Positions 37,801-52,300 of a stretch of 64,000 nucleotides of DNA are shown here, piece after piece. Position 1 is the stretch's first letter; each line of letters opens with the position of its first letter. Location: positions 157,302,912 through 157,366,911 of the forward strand of contig CM036617.1 in assembly GCA_020746105.1 (NCBI GenBank), given 5' to 3'. The stretch comes from Trogon surrucura (Eukaryota > Chordata > Aves > Trogoniformes > Trogonidae). Under the pieces are notes generated by a model. That model made no database searches. It saw nothing but the letters and a program-made list of their open reading frames with translations, and had not been told where the DNA came from. A program made the position numbers and the translations under genes.

Positions 37801-39592
37801 TAATCTGTACAAGACCTTGTTCTGGGATCATGTTCACTTTAGTGTGTCCAGTCTCACTGGTTTGAAATTCAAACGAGAAGGGAAAGCAGTAAAAATTGTT
37901 TTCTGAGAAGTGCTTCTAGGGGGCATCTATGGGGAGAAGGGAGGAAATTTTTATGCAACAGTCATGTGCATAATGTGTCTCACTAACATTAACTTCTTCC
38001 AAAAGCCACCTGAAAATAAACTTCCTGCTGAGCTAATCGTCTCTAACTGTACAGCTCACCAACCTCATCTCTCCCCATGATTTCATACGGCACAGAGATA
38101 CTCACAAGAAAATGTGGCCAGAGTCTACACAGAAGAAACCAGACCACCTAGAAACTTGCAGAAAATGTAGGTTACCCAGAAGTAAGAGGTCTGTTGCAAG
38201 TGCCCTGAGCCTCTCCCTGCAATCCTCATATTTAGGAATTTTCTCTGTTGCACTGAAGACCAAATGGCAAGTCTGGTGCTAGTCCACCCAGATGGAGTAT
38301 TTCCCCCCAGACACCTACACACACCTATCTCCTCATCATTTTTAAAAGCTGCCTGACACCGAAGTAAATGCAAATATGCTTGCCATCTTTGGTTCAGCTC
38401 CATATGTGATGCCCTACATTCAGGAAGCTCAAAGTGAAATTGCATTACCTCCCTTCAATGGCAAGGTTCAGAGAGGCAAAACGTGACTTTGTCAAGGTTG
38501 CAGCATAAAAGGATCAGATGGAAACAAAATTAAAGCCACTGCTGAATCCAAAGCTACCTCTGTGTTCTCATTTTACTATTTATAGGTGATATATCAGGCA
38601 GGTATCTTGTCACATTTTAGGTTTAATTATCTGCACTGCTCCTTTGACACTGTGGTAAGGGACATTTATATATGTAGTGCTCATTATTCCAAACAAGTTT
38701 TAATATTTGCAACTGGAGTGTTTTCTGAAGGTTGTGATAGAAATGATCAAAGTTCAGATACAAAATAAACAGGAACAAGTGGAGGGAAAGAACAAGGACT
38801 TGACTTAGATTTGGAATCCATTCAGTGATTTGTAAGGGGAAATAATGAGATGTATAATGTTAAAAAAATTTTGTGGAAACAGGTTTCACTTAAGACAATA
38901 GGAACATTACCATTGACATTGATTGAATCAGTATTTTATCCCTCAACTTCACTAAATTAGTGCTAAAATTAGAGTTTCTTGTGCCACTAGTTAAGACTTT
39001 CTAATCATATTCTTTATTTTGCCTTTTGTGCATTCCATCTTTCTATGTACTGTTCACAGCACCAAGTACATTATATTTTATTCATCTTTTGCAATAAACA
39101 TACTGTAAATACTTAAAATATAAAATACACATCAAGCCTGAACATTCACAGTATTAGAATTATATTTAAATACTCATGTGTAATATTATGTCTCATACTA
39201 AATGGTTACCCATATTGACCTACAGGAAAAAAAGGAGTGTCTGGACAATTACTGCCTTCCTTTGACTCTAAACAAACTAAAAAAAATAAGTCACTTAGAC
39301 ATAAATAAATCTTGCATCAGGAAATCCATGAGCAAAATAATGAATTAGAAAAATGTTTGGGGGTCACCTTGTTCACCTAGCAGCTTTTCAGGGATTTTTC
39401 CTGTTTAGCTATGACTTTCAAGTGATGCAAGTCCCATTGCTTCCCTTTGGGAAATCTAACCTACAGACTACCACACCTCTGGGACAAACTCCTGGCTGTT
39501 GCAAACTGGTTTAGTTTCACTGACTTCAGGGTAACCAGGCTGATTTTTCACCAGCTGATATATCATTTCATAGTTCGTCTCAGTGTTTCATA

Positions 39593-39690
39593 GTTCATAG
39601 AATGGCCTGGGCTGGAAGGGACCTTAGAGATCATTTTAATCCAAACTCCCTGTCATGAGCAGGGACGCCACCTCTACCAGATTACAGAGC
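39593..39690 (-). mobile_element. CR1 3' end (inverted)
   Basis: The plus strand has TTCATAGAATGGCCTGGGCT, then GGAAGGGACCTTAGAGATCA and CTGTCATGAGCAGGGACGCC. This is the reverse complement of a CR1 3' end, of the same kind as the 14259 copy. It is sense to DGKI and about 100 bases long. Confidence 0.9.
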
Positions 39691-42600
39691 AGAGGTCTGT
39701 TAAAGGTCAATTTTACAACTTGTCCACCTCATTTAATATGACACCTCTTCAAATATATCTGCACTGTAAGCTTCTTTGGTTTAAATGCTTAAACAAGAGA
39801 GAGCGCTACCCAATAAACAAAAGTCCTTTAAGATTCCGAAGCCATTTCCCCATATTTCCATGGAAATGAGGACCTCACTCCTTAACCAGGATGACATTAA
39901 TTATCAGGTGCCTGGAGTCACACAAGAGAGAGAAAGAGCACAGAAATTACCAGCTACTCAACAGCGTGTCAATCTCGAGCACAACCTCTCTGGTTAGGGG
40001 TAGGACTTGATATTCCCTTTGCAATCGCAAAGCTTCAGCATAAACAACTCTCAGTGTTAGAACAGAGGAGGGTTGCTGTTTTATTTTTAATCTGACTTGC
40101 TAACTAAGTTTGCTAACTATAGAAGTAAAACAAATAAAACAATGTCATCATCATCTGAGGGAGTAAGAGGAGGAGGAGGAGAAAGAAAGGGCAGCTTTAA
40201 TAAAAGCAACACTACAAAATGTGTTGCTGCGCTTCAGCCCCCTCGCAATGTGTCTGTATCTCAGTTTTATCTAGCCCTGCCACCCATGGCTAAATGCTGG
40301 GGAATGGAGAGGATCACTCTAGACATTGCTTTGTCAGAGATTATCACCACTACAGCATGAGTTGAAACCAAAAAAATCAAGGCTTTACTTAGCTAGGAGA
40401 GCACACCGTAAATGAAAGACCCTGTGGTTAAGAGCCATTGGTCTAACAGTGAGTGGAAAGGAAGCAAGTGTGAAAGGACACATCCAGATCCAATCTTTGC
40501 CACGGCCAAGACAGGAGAAGCCAGATTTCCTGGAGACCATCATCGCATCCCTTGGCCACTGGACAGCACGGCCTCTGTGCTGTGCTGAGAAGACTTTCAA
40601 CCTGGCAGATCTGAATCACAGGTGACTTAAGCCATATCCCTTTCTTTGTTCATTTATGTCAAACTGTCCTGGCTCTCTCTTTGTCCTTACTGCAATACCA
40701 TATTTTTTCATGGAGCAGAGCTAAAGCTTCTGAAAGGATCCAAACAAAGAACATGCAAGATTAGGTTTGCGCAGTGCCTACCCAAAGGAGAGGACCTGGG
40801 TGATGAAACATCACCCACCACATAGGTGCTAAATTCTCAAGGAAATAATCCCCCATACTTCAATCTGAGAAATCCTTCGGTGTGCCGTGAGATCCAAGGA
40901 AAGAAAAAAGCAGTAAGTAGGACAAATAAAACCTACATGTCACACATACACGTGTACGTTTGGCAGAGAAAATACCTACCACATTACTACTTTTCAGAAC
41001 ATCAAAAAAGGATACAAACCCACAGTATTTCCCTACGTAAATATTTCTACTTTGGATCATCCTGTTCAATGCTGCTCAGAATATGGATTTCCTGAGATGT
41101 CCCTTGGACCAGTCTCTTGGGAACTGCTGCTGAACTTTGTGATTTTTTAACACAGAATTAATACCAATAAAGTGAAATTAAGATTGGATCTGTAAGCAGG
41201 CTTGCCAAACAGAAGTCATATTGTGGAAATGAAAATCAGAACTAATTTATTAGTATGCTCTTCTAGGCATGCAAAGACGTGGTCCCTTTCTCCTCCTCAA
41301 GTTAGATCCGTAAAAGTGAGTGGCTCTGAGTTAAGTGTACGAATCAGACCAGCCTGGAGTCCTTTGAACCACGAAAATCCATGCAGTCAAATGTTGAAGG
41401 TCTGGGACAGTAGATCTAGAAGTATTCGCATTTTTTTATCAATTCCTTACAAAATTGTGTGTGCCACCTCAGATGGACTCAGGGCACCACGGGGTAGAAG
41501 GAATACCAAGGGTGATTTTTTTTAGCACATGTTAGAATAAAAGTAAAATTAGGAGACTTGTTTTACAGTTGTGGGCCTTTCCTTTTTATTTGAAATACGG
41601 TCAAGTAAAAAAACTCTGCAGAGGTCAATTCACCAGCCCAGTTCTGGATTTGACCATCATGCATGTGATCAGCATGAAGCCTAGTCACAATGACAGTAAA
41701 CTAACCATGACATTGAAATAAGGCTCTTAAGACACTTTGATGAAATTGGGTACTTAATGCAGAGGAAAAGAACAGTTGATTTGGTTCGGTTTAGACTATG
41801 CTAGTCAAAAGCAGCAGTGCTTTGCCAACTCGGACTCCAAAACTCAGCTATACATAAAGACCAGGACTAGAAATAACTTCATGTTTTGGGTAAACTCAGT
41901 GAGGATGTAAAGTGTAAACACTAAACACAATCTGTGATATTGATTACAGTAAATGTATGAATCATGGTGCTGTATCTACACATCAATATATTTTATACTA
42001 GCATTGCCTTTGAAGCTAATATACCTGTAAATCAATTAAAATGTAACCAGATGGGTGTAACAACAATCAACTTATTTGGCTTTTGCCGCATTTAGCATTT
42101 CAGCATCCTGCGGCATTTATTGATTTTTCTAATAGTGCTACCATGACAGAGAAACAAGAGTATTTTGACTTTAAAAATTAAAACAAAAACAAGATTACAC
42201 TGGTGGCTTGTTCAACACCCTACAAAATCCCTAGGGCACTGAAGGAAATCAAAGCTAGACCATTACCCAAAGCTAGAAGACTCACACATTCTTTTCCACA
42301 TCTATTATTGTTTATCGCTAACATAGCACTATGCTGCTAACCTACCAACTTAAAGAGAGCTGATGGAAGGTATGTGCATCTTCTCAAAGCACAACTTAAA
42401 GGGAACAAACAGAGAAATTTTACTGAAGCAGACAAGACCAAGCATAATGTGAAAAGAGATGGAGAGTGGGTGTAAAAACAACTTTGCTTTTCTTGTTCTT
42501 TAATTTTTCTCTCCCCTGTGGTTCTCTAAGCATTAATTTTAGTAGAGACTTGTGGCTCTATTCCAATACAGGATATCTCCAGAGAGGATTTTAAAACCAC

Positions 42601-45600
42601 ATATAGGTAATGAAACAACAAAAAAATTACCGTATCAATTTACTTTAAAAAAAACAAGTAAAAAAAAAAAAATCAGCATTAGTCTAGAATAATCTACAGC
42701 CTTTGGAGTAAAAATTAGAAACATGCAGTCCGTTATGGTAATCAGATAGCACAGAGAAGTGAAATAACAAAAAACATCAAGCCATTAATGATATTCTTGT
42801 CAATTGTGTTTGGAAGACAGGATTTGGGTTACCTGAGCAAGGGTCCAAATAGCAAAGCAGTAAAGACATTTTTCAAAATCAGTTACTCTCCTTTGCATCC
42901 CAACTTGGTTTAAAACTGCTTTTGAGAGCCTCTGGACAAACACCTCTCAAGAATTCAGTCTAAGTATACACCGCATCATGCTGCTTCCCTGTCGAGATGC
43001 CAGAGCTTGCTCTGGCACTGAAGGACGGACAGACGTGTCAGCAGGACGCTCTGGCTGGCATTCCTCACGCTGCCAAGAAGCCCAGAGTTGTTCTGTGGCA
43101 ACACAGGTGTGCTGCTCCCTGTACCGCCTGCTCACACCTCTGCACCGCGCCGTGCCACCTGGCACACAGGCAGTACCCATGCTGCTGAGTCTAGCAGAAA
43201 GCGCGCTCCATTTACTGCCTTATTCCCCAAAGAGAGAGATATCCTTGCTGTGAAAGCAGCTTTCTTGGAAGAGTTCTACAGAAAATACCTCCCCTCCCCG
43301 CCCAAGCTCACGTAAGTGCGTATAATGGGAGAGCAAGGGTGGTGATCAGGAACAGAAGTAGGATGCTATGGCACTGTGCAGACCCAAAAGTGAGCTCTTC
43401 TGGTTGCTGGCATCAATGCTATCATTATAAAATAAAGAAAAATAATTTCAAAATATTTAACTTCAATAGCATTACTGCAATGTGAGAAAAATAAAATCAG
43501 ATCAAGACCCACCAAGCAGCCATACTGTGAAAAACTATACTATATTTACTATTTACTATATCAGACTCACTGTTTATAGGCCAGAAAAAGCTTCCCAGTT
43601 TAATGCCCTGTTTCAGTTGTGCATGGGCTGCACTATCCTTTAAACACACAGGCTGAATTTTCCCATGGTAGATTGCTGCCTCAGGATGATGAGGCTTGGG
43701 GGTTTTTTTCAATTTTGTCAAAAATTGAAACATATTGTTTGTTTTGTGTTCAAAACATTCAGGAACCTTTTCTTTGATCTACTTTTTGCAGCAGTAATTT
43801 AAATTTGGCAGAGGACAGGGAACTCTGACACTGGCACTTGCCCAAGGGGTAAGCCGTTGAAATATCATATGTCTCTCATACCTTCTAGAGTTTTCTCTGA
43901 ATGAATGAGTTGAACTCGCCAAGGACCTGCACTGAGGTTGGCCAGGCCTTGCCTTACAGTTGCCAGCCTGGGTTGTTAAATCCAGGTCCAGATAAAATGA
44001 AATTAAGGTGCCTGATCCTGTGCATAATCCTAGCCACATCCAAATGGCATGAAAGACAAAGACCTTTTATGAAGACACGATGAGATACCAGCTCACATAG
44101 GAGAATCAGCTTGGACATATCAAGAACTGAAGCCAGGCAGGAGAGGATGAAAAAGACTGGGACTACTGAGATTTAAAGTGTGACAGTTAGAATGAGGATA
44201 ATAGCTAATGGAGACAAAGAAATCAGAAACACTTGGTAACGCTTCTTGTCCAAGGCAGGTACTCAATGTGCTTGTATTCCCAGTTCATGAACGAGGCCAG
44301 CACAGTATCCAGGATCAGACAATGCCGCTGCAAAGAGTATTCATGAAACACTGGCCACTTGTGCCATGGTGAAAATGAGCAAGAAAACAAACCAAAACAA
44401 TAAGGTCATCAGTAATTCCTCCTTCATTGTGCGTCTTGAATAATGTCATGAGAAACAATAAGACAAAACAAAATATTGAATAGCTTCTCATTCAAAAAGC
44501 AGTGGACGTCCTGTGCACAGAGGGAAGCAGGAATTCTGTGGTAAAACAGTGTGCAACTGTGTAATTAAAGACTGAATCACAGTACACACACACAAGTGGG
44601 TGGGAAAATTAATGTCCTGGCATTTTCTACCTTTTGCATGTCGGATTTTGCAGTCTTGATAGCACTCTTTTTCCATAGGGCATGAATGTGCATCCAATAT
44701 GTAAACAAACACTTGAGGCTGTAACTCAGCATTGAGCTCCCCAAATAAAGGGCTGCACCCTGCCGAAGTATTTCCTTGCACGTGCAGCCAGCAGCTGGTG
44801 TCGGGCATCGCAGCAAGGACGGCGGTCACCTGGAGTGCTGCTACTGAGGAGAGCACCCAAACCAGTTTTATTCTTGCTCTGCAGATATACCCTGAAACAG
44901 AGTTGTAAGAACAGGTCCATTTCTACAAGCGAAGGATTGACTAGAAGAGTAAAATATAAGCTGCGAACAGTAGGTATAGTAAAAATAGCTCTAAAAGAAG
45001 CAGCAGCAGTGAGTGCACAAAGGCTAACACTCGCAAGGAACTTGCAGTAACTCAGAAGAAGGAAACCCGCAGGAGGAGAAGGCAGTCACTAGGGAATAGG
45101 TTCCAACATCAAGCTATCAAAGGGTTGTTGGAGCATGGGTGAGAGGGTGGAAGAAGAAAAAAGGAAAAATCTCCACAGTATCTCCTTTTAAAGGACTTAA
45201 GTCAGCTGCAGTCACCTAACCCACGTCACAGGCCACACTCCAGTTCAGGCAAGTTCTCCACCTTCCTCCCATAACTCCTGCCTGACAATAAAACACATGA
45301 TAATGAATAACTGGATTCCAGTGGTCTGGGTTTTGCCACTTGAAGCACTATGTGAGTAATTCAGAGGCTGTTGATATGCATTGTTTCTTCCTTTTGCATT
45401 GTTTCTTGCTTTTGCAGAGACGCTTTTGGTTTAAATTATTCCACCTCAAAGCCAACGCAGTGACTTGAGGACTCCAGGGGCTGACTGCACTGTATTCACT
45501 TCCAGAAGAAAGGAGGGAGGTCACATTTTGCTTTTGGATTACCTATAGAAAAGCTTGCAATTCCTCCAGTCATTTGATATTAAGTGCTATTTAATAACAA

Positions 45601-48600
45601 GTGAACAATGAATTTGTTATATAGCAAGTTTTGTAATTTTCACCTCCTCTGCCTCTGTATTGAGTGCATGCGGAGGAGCAGGGGGAACAGAAAATAGACA
45701 TAAAGAAATGGAACACCAGCACATCCTAGGAATAGCTGCATTTCTGCTCCCACTCACAGCTTCTCATGTCTCCAACCAATCTTCCTCAGGTAGCATGTCT
45801 CATCCCCAGCTCTCTCAACAACTGACCATCCTCAAACCAAGTCTTGGGGTATAGCACATCACTCAACCACCTCTATTTTGCCAATTCAACTGGGATTAGC
45901 TAGCAGTCTCTCCTCTGGGGAAATCGAGTTGTGGACCACCATCAAAACAGAGCATGAGTTAAGATCAGCCCTAGGGAAAAAGCAAAGTCGAGCAAAAAAG
46001 TACGAGGAGGAAATGACACTCAACACAGAACATCTTGCTAGCACAATCTCTTCACATCGTCGTAGATGGATGTGCTTTAGTATCTAGATAATATGGGTGT
46101 CTGCCTGTTCTCCCTCCTCCCTGTGCTTTAAAGCCTGTCTTACATCCACCCTGCAAAATGCAGCAGAAAGGTGAACCAGATCACCAAAATAAATGCACCT
46201 CTGGGCTTTAGGTGTACCATGGATGCACCTCTCCTTTCAACAGGCACTCTGTGACAACCAGCTTATTACCTTAACACATACACACAGCAATATGTGCAAC
46301 AGCCCAAAGACTCCATTTTAATACATCACAGTCTGTTCTAAATCAATTAATTACATATATTTTGCTCAGAATATTCTCAACTAGTTTTTCCATATCTCAC
46401 ATTATGCAGTATGAACCTAAGAGATTGCAGCTTTGTTGCCAAAGCTAATCAACCCTCCACACTATAACAACAAATACAATGAGCAACAGACTAAAGAAAT
46501 ACAAAATATGTTCAACAAGAAAAATAGTGTCTCTGGGCTGTAAGTCAATTTTGTGTGAGATTCTCTTAAGAAAAAAATTTGGTTTTCCTCTGCCACAGGA
46601 GCTATCAATTCACATTGGGGCATTAATTTTGATGCAGCAGTTTGGCTGGGTCTCCCCAGAAACATGCCTTCATTGCTACTCCATGTAGACAGCTTCAAAG
46701 GAAATACCGAACAGCAGCAATAGTGGATCTGATTCTTTGAAACAGCTTTATTACAGACAGAAAAATCCCAGCACTTCTAGAAAATTCCCATCTCAGTTTC
46801 ATCAGATGCATGTCCTCATTGCTGAGATTTCCTCTCCTTCAGCTTTAATTCAACCTGCTACAGTTAACTGTTTTTAGGCTAGCACACGCAGTTATATCTA
46901 TTTCTACAACCACTGCCTACCACTAACAGTTCATGCTAACAGTTGAACTCAATCACAACAAGTGAATCCAGCAGTCAATGTTGCAAAATACTTTCCAGCA
47001 ACGCTTAATCTACTACCAGTTGGTTTTAGGGAAAGGAGTGTGGTTCTACCAGACTAAAGCTCTGGTGAACGATCTGGTTCATTTTAAAGCAGAAGGCACT
47101 ACTTCTGAGATGTTTACAGTACAGTTTTGAAAAATCCCTAATGACCTGAAAACATTGAAATAGCTGCAGGAATTTAGTACAATCATCATGATTTGGCAGT
47201 TAAGCCTGGAGTTAGACCTTCCAATTCAGGGCAGAGGCAAGAGACAAGAGTGAAAGAGGGCACAAGTCAAGACAAAGGGATTCAATAGGGACATGCAGGG
47301 TGGGAGAGAATGACAGGTTCTGCCACAGGCTCAAGCCTAGCAGCACCCAGACAGCAGTCTGACCTCACAGCCACTATGTGTTCATGTGCTGGAGATCCTA
47401 CTCTGCGGACAACCCAGGAGAGGTCCTAACAGCTTCCAGTACCTCCATGAACTGCTGCAAATTGTGCTAGGGAGATGCCAGCTCCTCATCCACACCAAGA
47501 CACTGCATGGGGAGACCAGGTTTTAACAAGGAAAGTGAGATCTCTTAAGTCACTTAGGGTTGGTTTGGGTTTTTGAAGCTGTTACCTGCCCATTCATCTA
47601 AAAGTCACAGTAGAACTCATTTCCCATGTGAAGCCCTGGCCTCACACTTCACGTTTTAAAGTGTTTCGTTTAAGCCTGATCCTTATCAGTTAAAACTATA
47701 CTAAAGAAAGTAAAAACAACAGAAATACTAAGGTCCAGATTAATACAGAGGGTTCAAATTTATCTCAGAAGTGTTTAAAACCTCCCATTTCAGCATGATC
47801 TTCTTTTGCCAGACAATTTGTTTCCTTAATCATCTGTACTTCCTCTTTTCGCTGGACCTTCCAGGAAAAAAAAAAATTTAAAATTAAACCTCAAAAACTC
47901 CCTAGTATAAAGCATTTCCTACTGTATTTAGAAGAGTGAAGAATACAACTATTTGCAATTGTAATGTTAACTGAGGAGAAAACATAACAGCTACTTTGAC
48001 ATGCAAGATCTGTTGGAGTCCTAGCTGATCCCCTTGGGCTGTTTCAGACAAAGTTAATTCCATACAGGCTTGGTACGAGAAGCCAGAGGAAAACTGTACT
48101 GAAGAGACCTGGAATAAAAGGAAAGTCTTGGTTTTTCCACTTAAACACTTTGAGTGCTAATGATTTTTTTCACACAACAAAGAGTACCAAATATAGATAC
48201 CACATAAGAGGTATGAAGTACCTTTTCCTTAAAAACCAGGCTTCTCATCTTTAGAGACAGATATGGAATATCCAGTGTGTCAAGCTGATTCAAACTGAAA
48301 GTAAGTGTATTGTTAACAATAGGGTCTTTCTTGTATGTAATATGTTCTTCCATGTCAAAAGTGCTTTATAAAGGGCGATTAAGTTTCCTTTTTCCCAGTG
48401 CTCCCTCCAAAGACACGAGTGACTTGAATGTTCCCCTTATTTTCATTACTTTATTCTCCTTGTTATCCACCAGAGATTAGATTCTGTATCCCCTTAGTTT
48501 ACTTCCTGTACAAGTTTAAATCATTATCCTCTTCCCTTTTAAATCCCCTCCAAAGGCCTACTTCTTCTGCATTACTTACAGAAAAGTAGGTAAGCACAGC

Positions 48601-49989
48601 TTTTGTTCTCTTTACCTAGCTATCATGTGGGCCAAGAGTCAAAGCAAGGGAAACAAGGAGCTGAATTATAAACATGTTGGAAAAAAGGGGCACCAAGCAC
48701 TTTTTAACAAAAGTAAACCAAATCAGGCAATAGTTACCAAACCACATGCCTATCACCTGCAGCCATTGCTAACAAACCACACTGCTTATACCACCTTTTA
48801 TCCCCCTCACGCCATTCAAATTCAAAACAATGATTCCATTTCCCACTTTTGCTAGTATAGAGTTAGCAATAAATTGCTTCTGTTGAAAAATAATAATACC
48901 TAACCCAAAAGACTGAAAGCAAGGAGGTATGTTGCTTTTTTAAGTTCAGACCTTTCTATTAAAGTATCTATTTTCTCTCAGTTTGAGCATTACCATGATA
49001 CATAATGTGCTGGGAGGCTGCTTTATGCACTGGGTACACCTCAAAAGGGTTCTGAAAATGAGCAGCCAGAAGGCCAGGTCCCTCTGCAAACCTACAGACT
49101 TTAAACACAAAAGAGGGAACCCCATGCAATCAACCTTTCAAGTGATTTTTTTCCAGGTTGTTAATTTCAGGCAAATCAGAATATTCTTATTACTTGTATT
49201 ACACTAATGACTAACAAATCCCACTCAACTGGCACCCCCACTGTGAAGAAAAGAATCAAACTCCTCCTAAAAGTTTATATTCCTGTATCGTAGATGACAG
49301 TGATATTTAACAAGACCTACAGCTTTTCTTTTTCTAGGTTGAGGTAGCTAGGAGGAAAACATATTTCCAGCCGGCTAAAGCAATAAGCCACTCATTCTCC
49401 AAGCCCTCGCTGCCAGAGCAGAGAGGTGCCAGGTGTACGAGATACACAAGAGCAGGCAAAGGACACTGGTTGCTCCTTTGCCTGGTAATTGCATCCACGA
49501 ATGTGTCATGACCTGTTCTACCAAGCAGGTTCCACCCACACCATTCCTCAACTGCTCTCAGGACAGGATAGAGACAAGCTTGCGTAGCACCAGCCTCCAC
49601 TGACCCAGTGCTCCTATTTCCATACCACACACTATTTGCACTTTTAAAGGCCTGTACCGAGCAGGAGTCACCAAGCTAAGGGGGGACGTTCCAGGTCCAA
49701 CACTGGTCTGCACAGAGGGTAAGAAACCATTTGCTCCAGGCTAAAGAGGTCAGCCCTGAACCATAGAGGGCTTGGGGATGACAGTCATCCCCCAATACCC
49801 CGGTGGTGCCAGGAAAGGTTATTTTCCATGGCCAGAAATAACCCTAAGAAGACTAGCACAAGGGTGGAGAAGACCTGAAATGAAGAATGAATCAGAGACA
49901 ATACAATTTGATCCTACGTACCGTAGTTTTGGTACTTTATTCACAGCGGAGAAATAATTCTGTTCTTTAGATGTATTCTCTCTCCTACA

Positions 49990-50055
49990 TTTTGGGGTTG
50001 GTTTTTGTTGGGTTTTTTTGTTGTTGTTTGGTTGGGGTTTGTTTAGTTTGGAGAC
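49990..50055. repeat. T/G-rich low-complexity tract
   Basis: The plus strand is almost only T and G (GGGGTTGGTTTTTGTTGGG, then TTGTTGTTGTTTGGTTGGGG). No unit repeats regularly. It is low-complexity sequence with no coding signal. Confidence 0.75.
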
Positions 50056-51984
50056 TGATTGCGGGAGGGCGTGTTTAGGGTTTTTTCCCTCTCCACAAAT
50101 TTCGTTGCATGGGCAAAGCAAAACTTTTTTTCTTTCTAGTCTGCAAGACAAGATCCTTGAGATCATATGTAGATAGACTAAGGTACCTAAAAAAAGATGA
50201 CTTGACCCTCTCAAACCTTTTGTTTTCCTCATGGGAGCTGTTTACATCTTCTGTAGAACTGAGGGGACCACCTTGACTTCTCCTTCAACCCCAGGTATAA
50301 CCCAGTCAGAGAAGAGGCTCAAAAAAAAAAAAAAAAACTGAAGGAAAAAACAAAAAGACTTTTGAACTGGAAACTCTAGCAAAGGAATGAGGCTTACAAC
50401 AAACCAATATTTTCTTTCTTTAAACCGCATTACTCTTCCTTAATGTAACAGCCAAACCTCAGAGGACTGGTGGAGGGCACTGTGTACACATATACAGGAA
50501 CTGGAAAGTACTTTTCATTGTTTTTCCTGGAAACTATGTGCCAGCTTCTGCAGAGAAACTCTTTTTGGCATGGATCTGTAAGATGCCACATGCTGAAGGA
50601 CAAGTGGATATAAACTGAGCTCAGTGAAGTCAAAGATCTGCCTTGCAAAAAAACCTTCACTACAACTTTGGTCGAAAAGCAACTGCTGAACTTCTCACAA
50701 ATCAGGTTTTCAGCTGGTATAAATGGCAACAGCACAACAGAGCAATACCAGTGCAACATTCGTACAGCTCTGCAATAAATACCAGAGCATCAGGAAAGTG
50801 GAGGAAAAAACCCACCACAGCTTCCATTCCTGTTCTCTTGCTTTGCAAACACAACCGAGGTCTGACAGATGTAACCATTTTCCTGCCTGACGGCTCAGCA
50901 AAATTCATTCTTTCAGACTGATTTTTATGAAGTTTGAAAGATTTTCTGAGCATAGGCTACATGCCTTCAGAAGCAAAACTAGAAGCAAGTGGGGTAACAT
51001 GAATTATTTCAAGCTTAGTGAGCTTTCTCTGCAGTTCATAACTGGTTTTAGACCATTAAACCATAGACAAGCACAGATGAAATTTCAGCTTTCAGCACAA
51101 ATTGAAACACTGAAACAAAGCAGAAACCATCCATTAAATATAAATAGGCTCAGAAGAGGCAGAAGCAGATTTATGTGTTTTGATGCAGAGTTTTGTAACA
51201 CATAAACATTTTCAGATAACAGGCCCCACTTTAAGAAATATGGGGTCCCTGGGTAATATTTTATGGAGAGGAAAGGAATTAGGTTTTCCAAGTAACATAT
51301 CAACTAAGGTGAGTAGCAGGGAAGTGCAAGGAGAACATGTCAAGGGTGGTCTCCATCTCAGCTCAAAATTCACACACGGTCCTGATGCCTCTGTTACAGC
51401 AAGTACCTCCCTGTCTGTACTGCCTCGTTGGATGCATGTCAGCACACAGAGCAACTCTGAGCCAGCAGAATCCAGCAATCCCATGACAGAGGGCTTTTTG
51501 AATCAGCCTCAGTATCATGTCGACATGCTAAGATGATTTTCAGGCTCAAGCTTGCAGCCTGTACTAGCCCAAGGCAAAGGGTACAACAATCTCACCTCTG
51601 TCTACTGTAGAGGGACCCTAAAATAATAATATGACTGAAACAGACCAAATGTTTACATAGCCAGTAGCTTTTGCCTGCAGCCAATTGGTAATGGATGCTT
51701 AGAGCATAGGAACACGGCAAGCACAAAGGCACAGTGCCTTCCACATCTCCATCCTGCCTTTGGCAAAGCAAAGCTTCGGTCTCCTTGAGGTAGGCTGCCT
51801 CAAATCCTCCCACTCATCCTTCATACTCACCAATGGATTTTTACAGTGTCCATTTATTCGGTCTTTCAGTGCAGGTATGTTTGTCTCCATGACATTGTGT
51901 GGTGATGAGATCCACCACATAATATTGAGTTGTGAGCAAAAATAATTCCCATTCTTTAAAACCTGTTTGACAAGTTTATTTGAT

Positions 51985-52300
51985 GCTCTTGCTCTTGCAT
52001 CATAGGAAAGAATGCATTAGCTTTCCTCACCTGCCTTCTGCTTGCTTCTCATGTCATTCAAGCTGGTAAAACTTTTTCTAGTGAGTCTTTCCTCATCCAT
52101 AAACTGTTTCATTTCACTGCTCAAATTGCTATTGCTCTATTGCCTTCCCTGACTTCTATTTGGTTCTCTGGGTAGTAAGCAGAAATATTCATAGAACTAT
52201 CTACAGTGACTACTAAATCTCTCTCCAAATGGGTAATAACTAATGCAGAGTCCATCCTTGCTTGAATTAACTGCAAAGTAATGCAGATAGAGAAAAGCAG
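51985..52300 (-). mobile_element. Ancient internal CR1 fragment (inverted)
   Basis: The plus strand has GCATTAGCTTTCCTCACCTG and, near 52195, GAACTATCTACAGTGACTAC, then AATCTCTCTCCAAATGGGTA and ATAACTAATGCAGAGTCCAT. These are diverged but colinear with the reverse complement of an old CR1 internal region, the same region found near 25.3 kb. The ends are approximate. Confidence 0.62.

Noticed and set aside
42947..43315. Overlapping GC-rich frames on both strands
   Set aside because: Several frames are open together because the local sequence is GC-rich; no family resemblance in any of them.
49334..49630. 98-codon minus-strand frame
   Set aside because: No known domain, no similarity to DGKI, and no acceptor/donor pair in phase.
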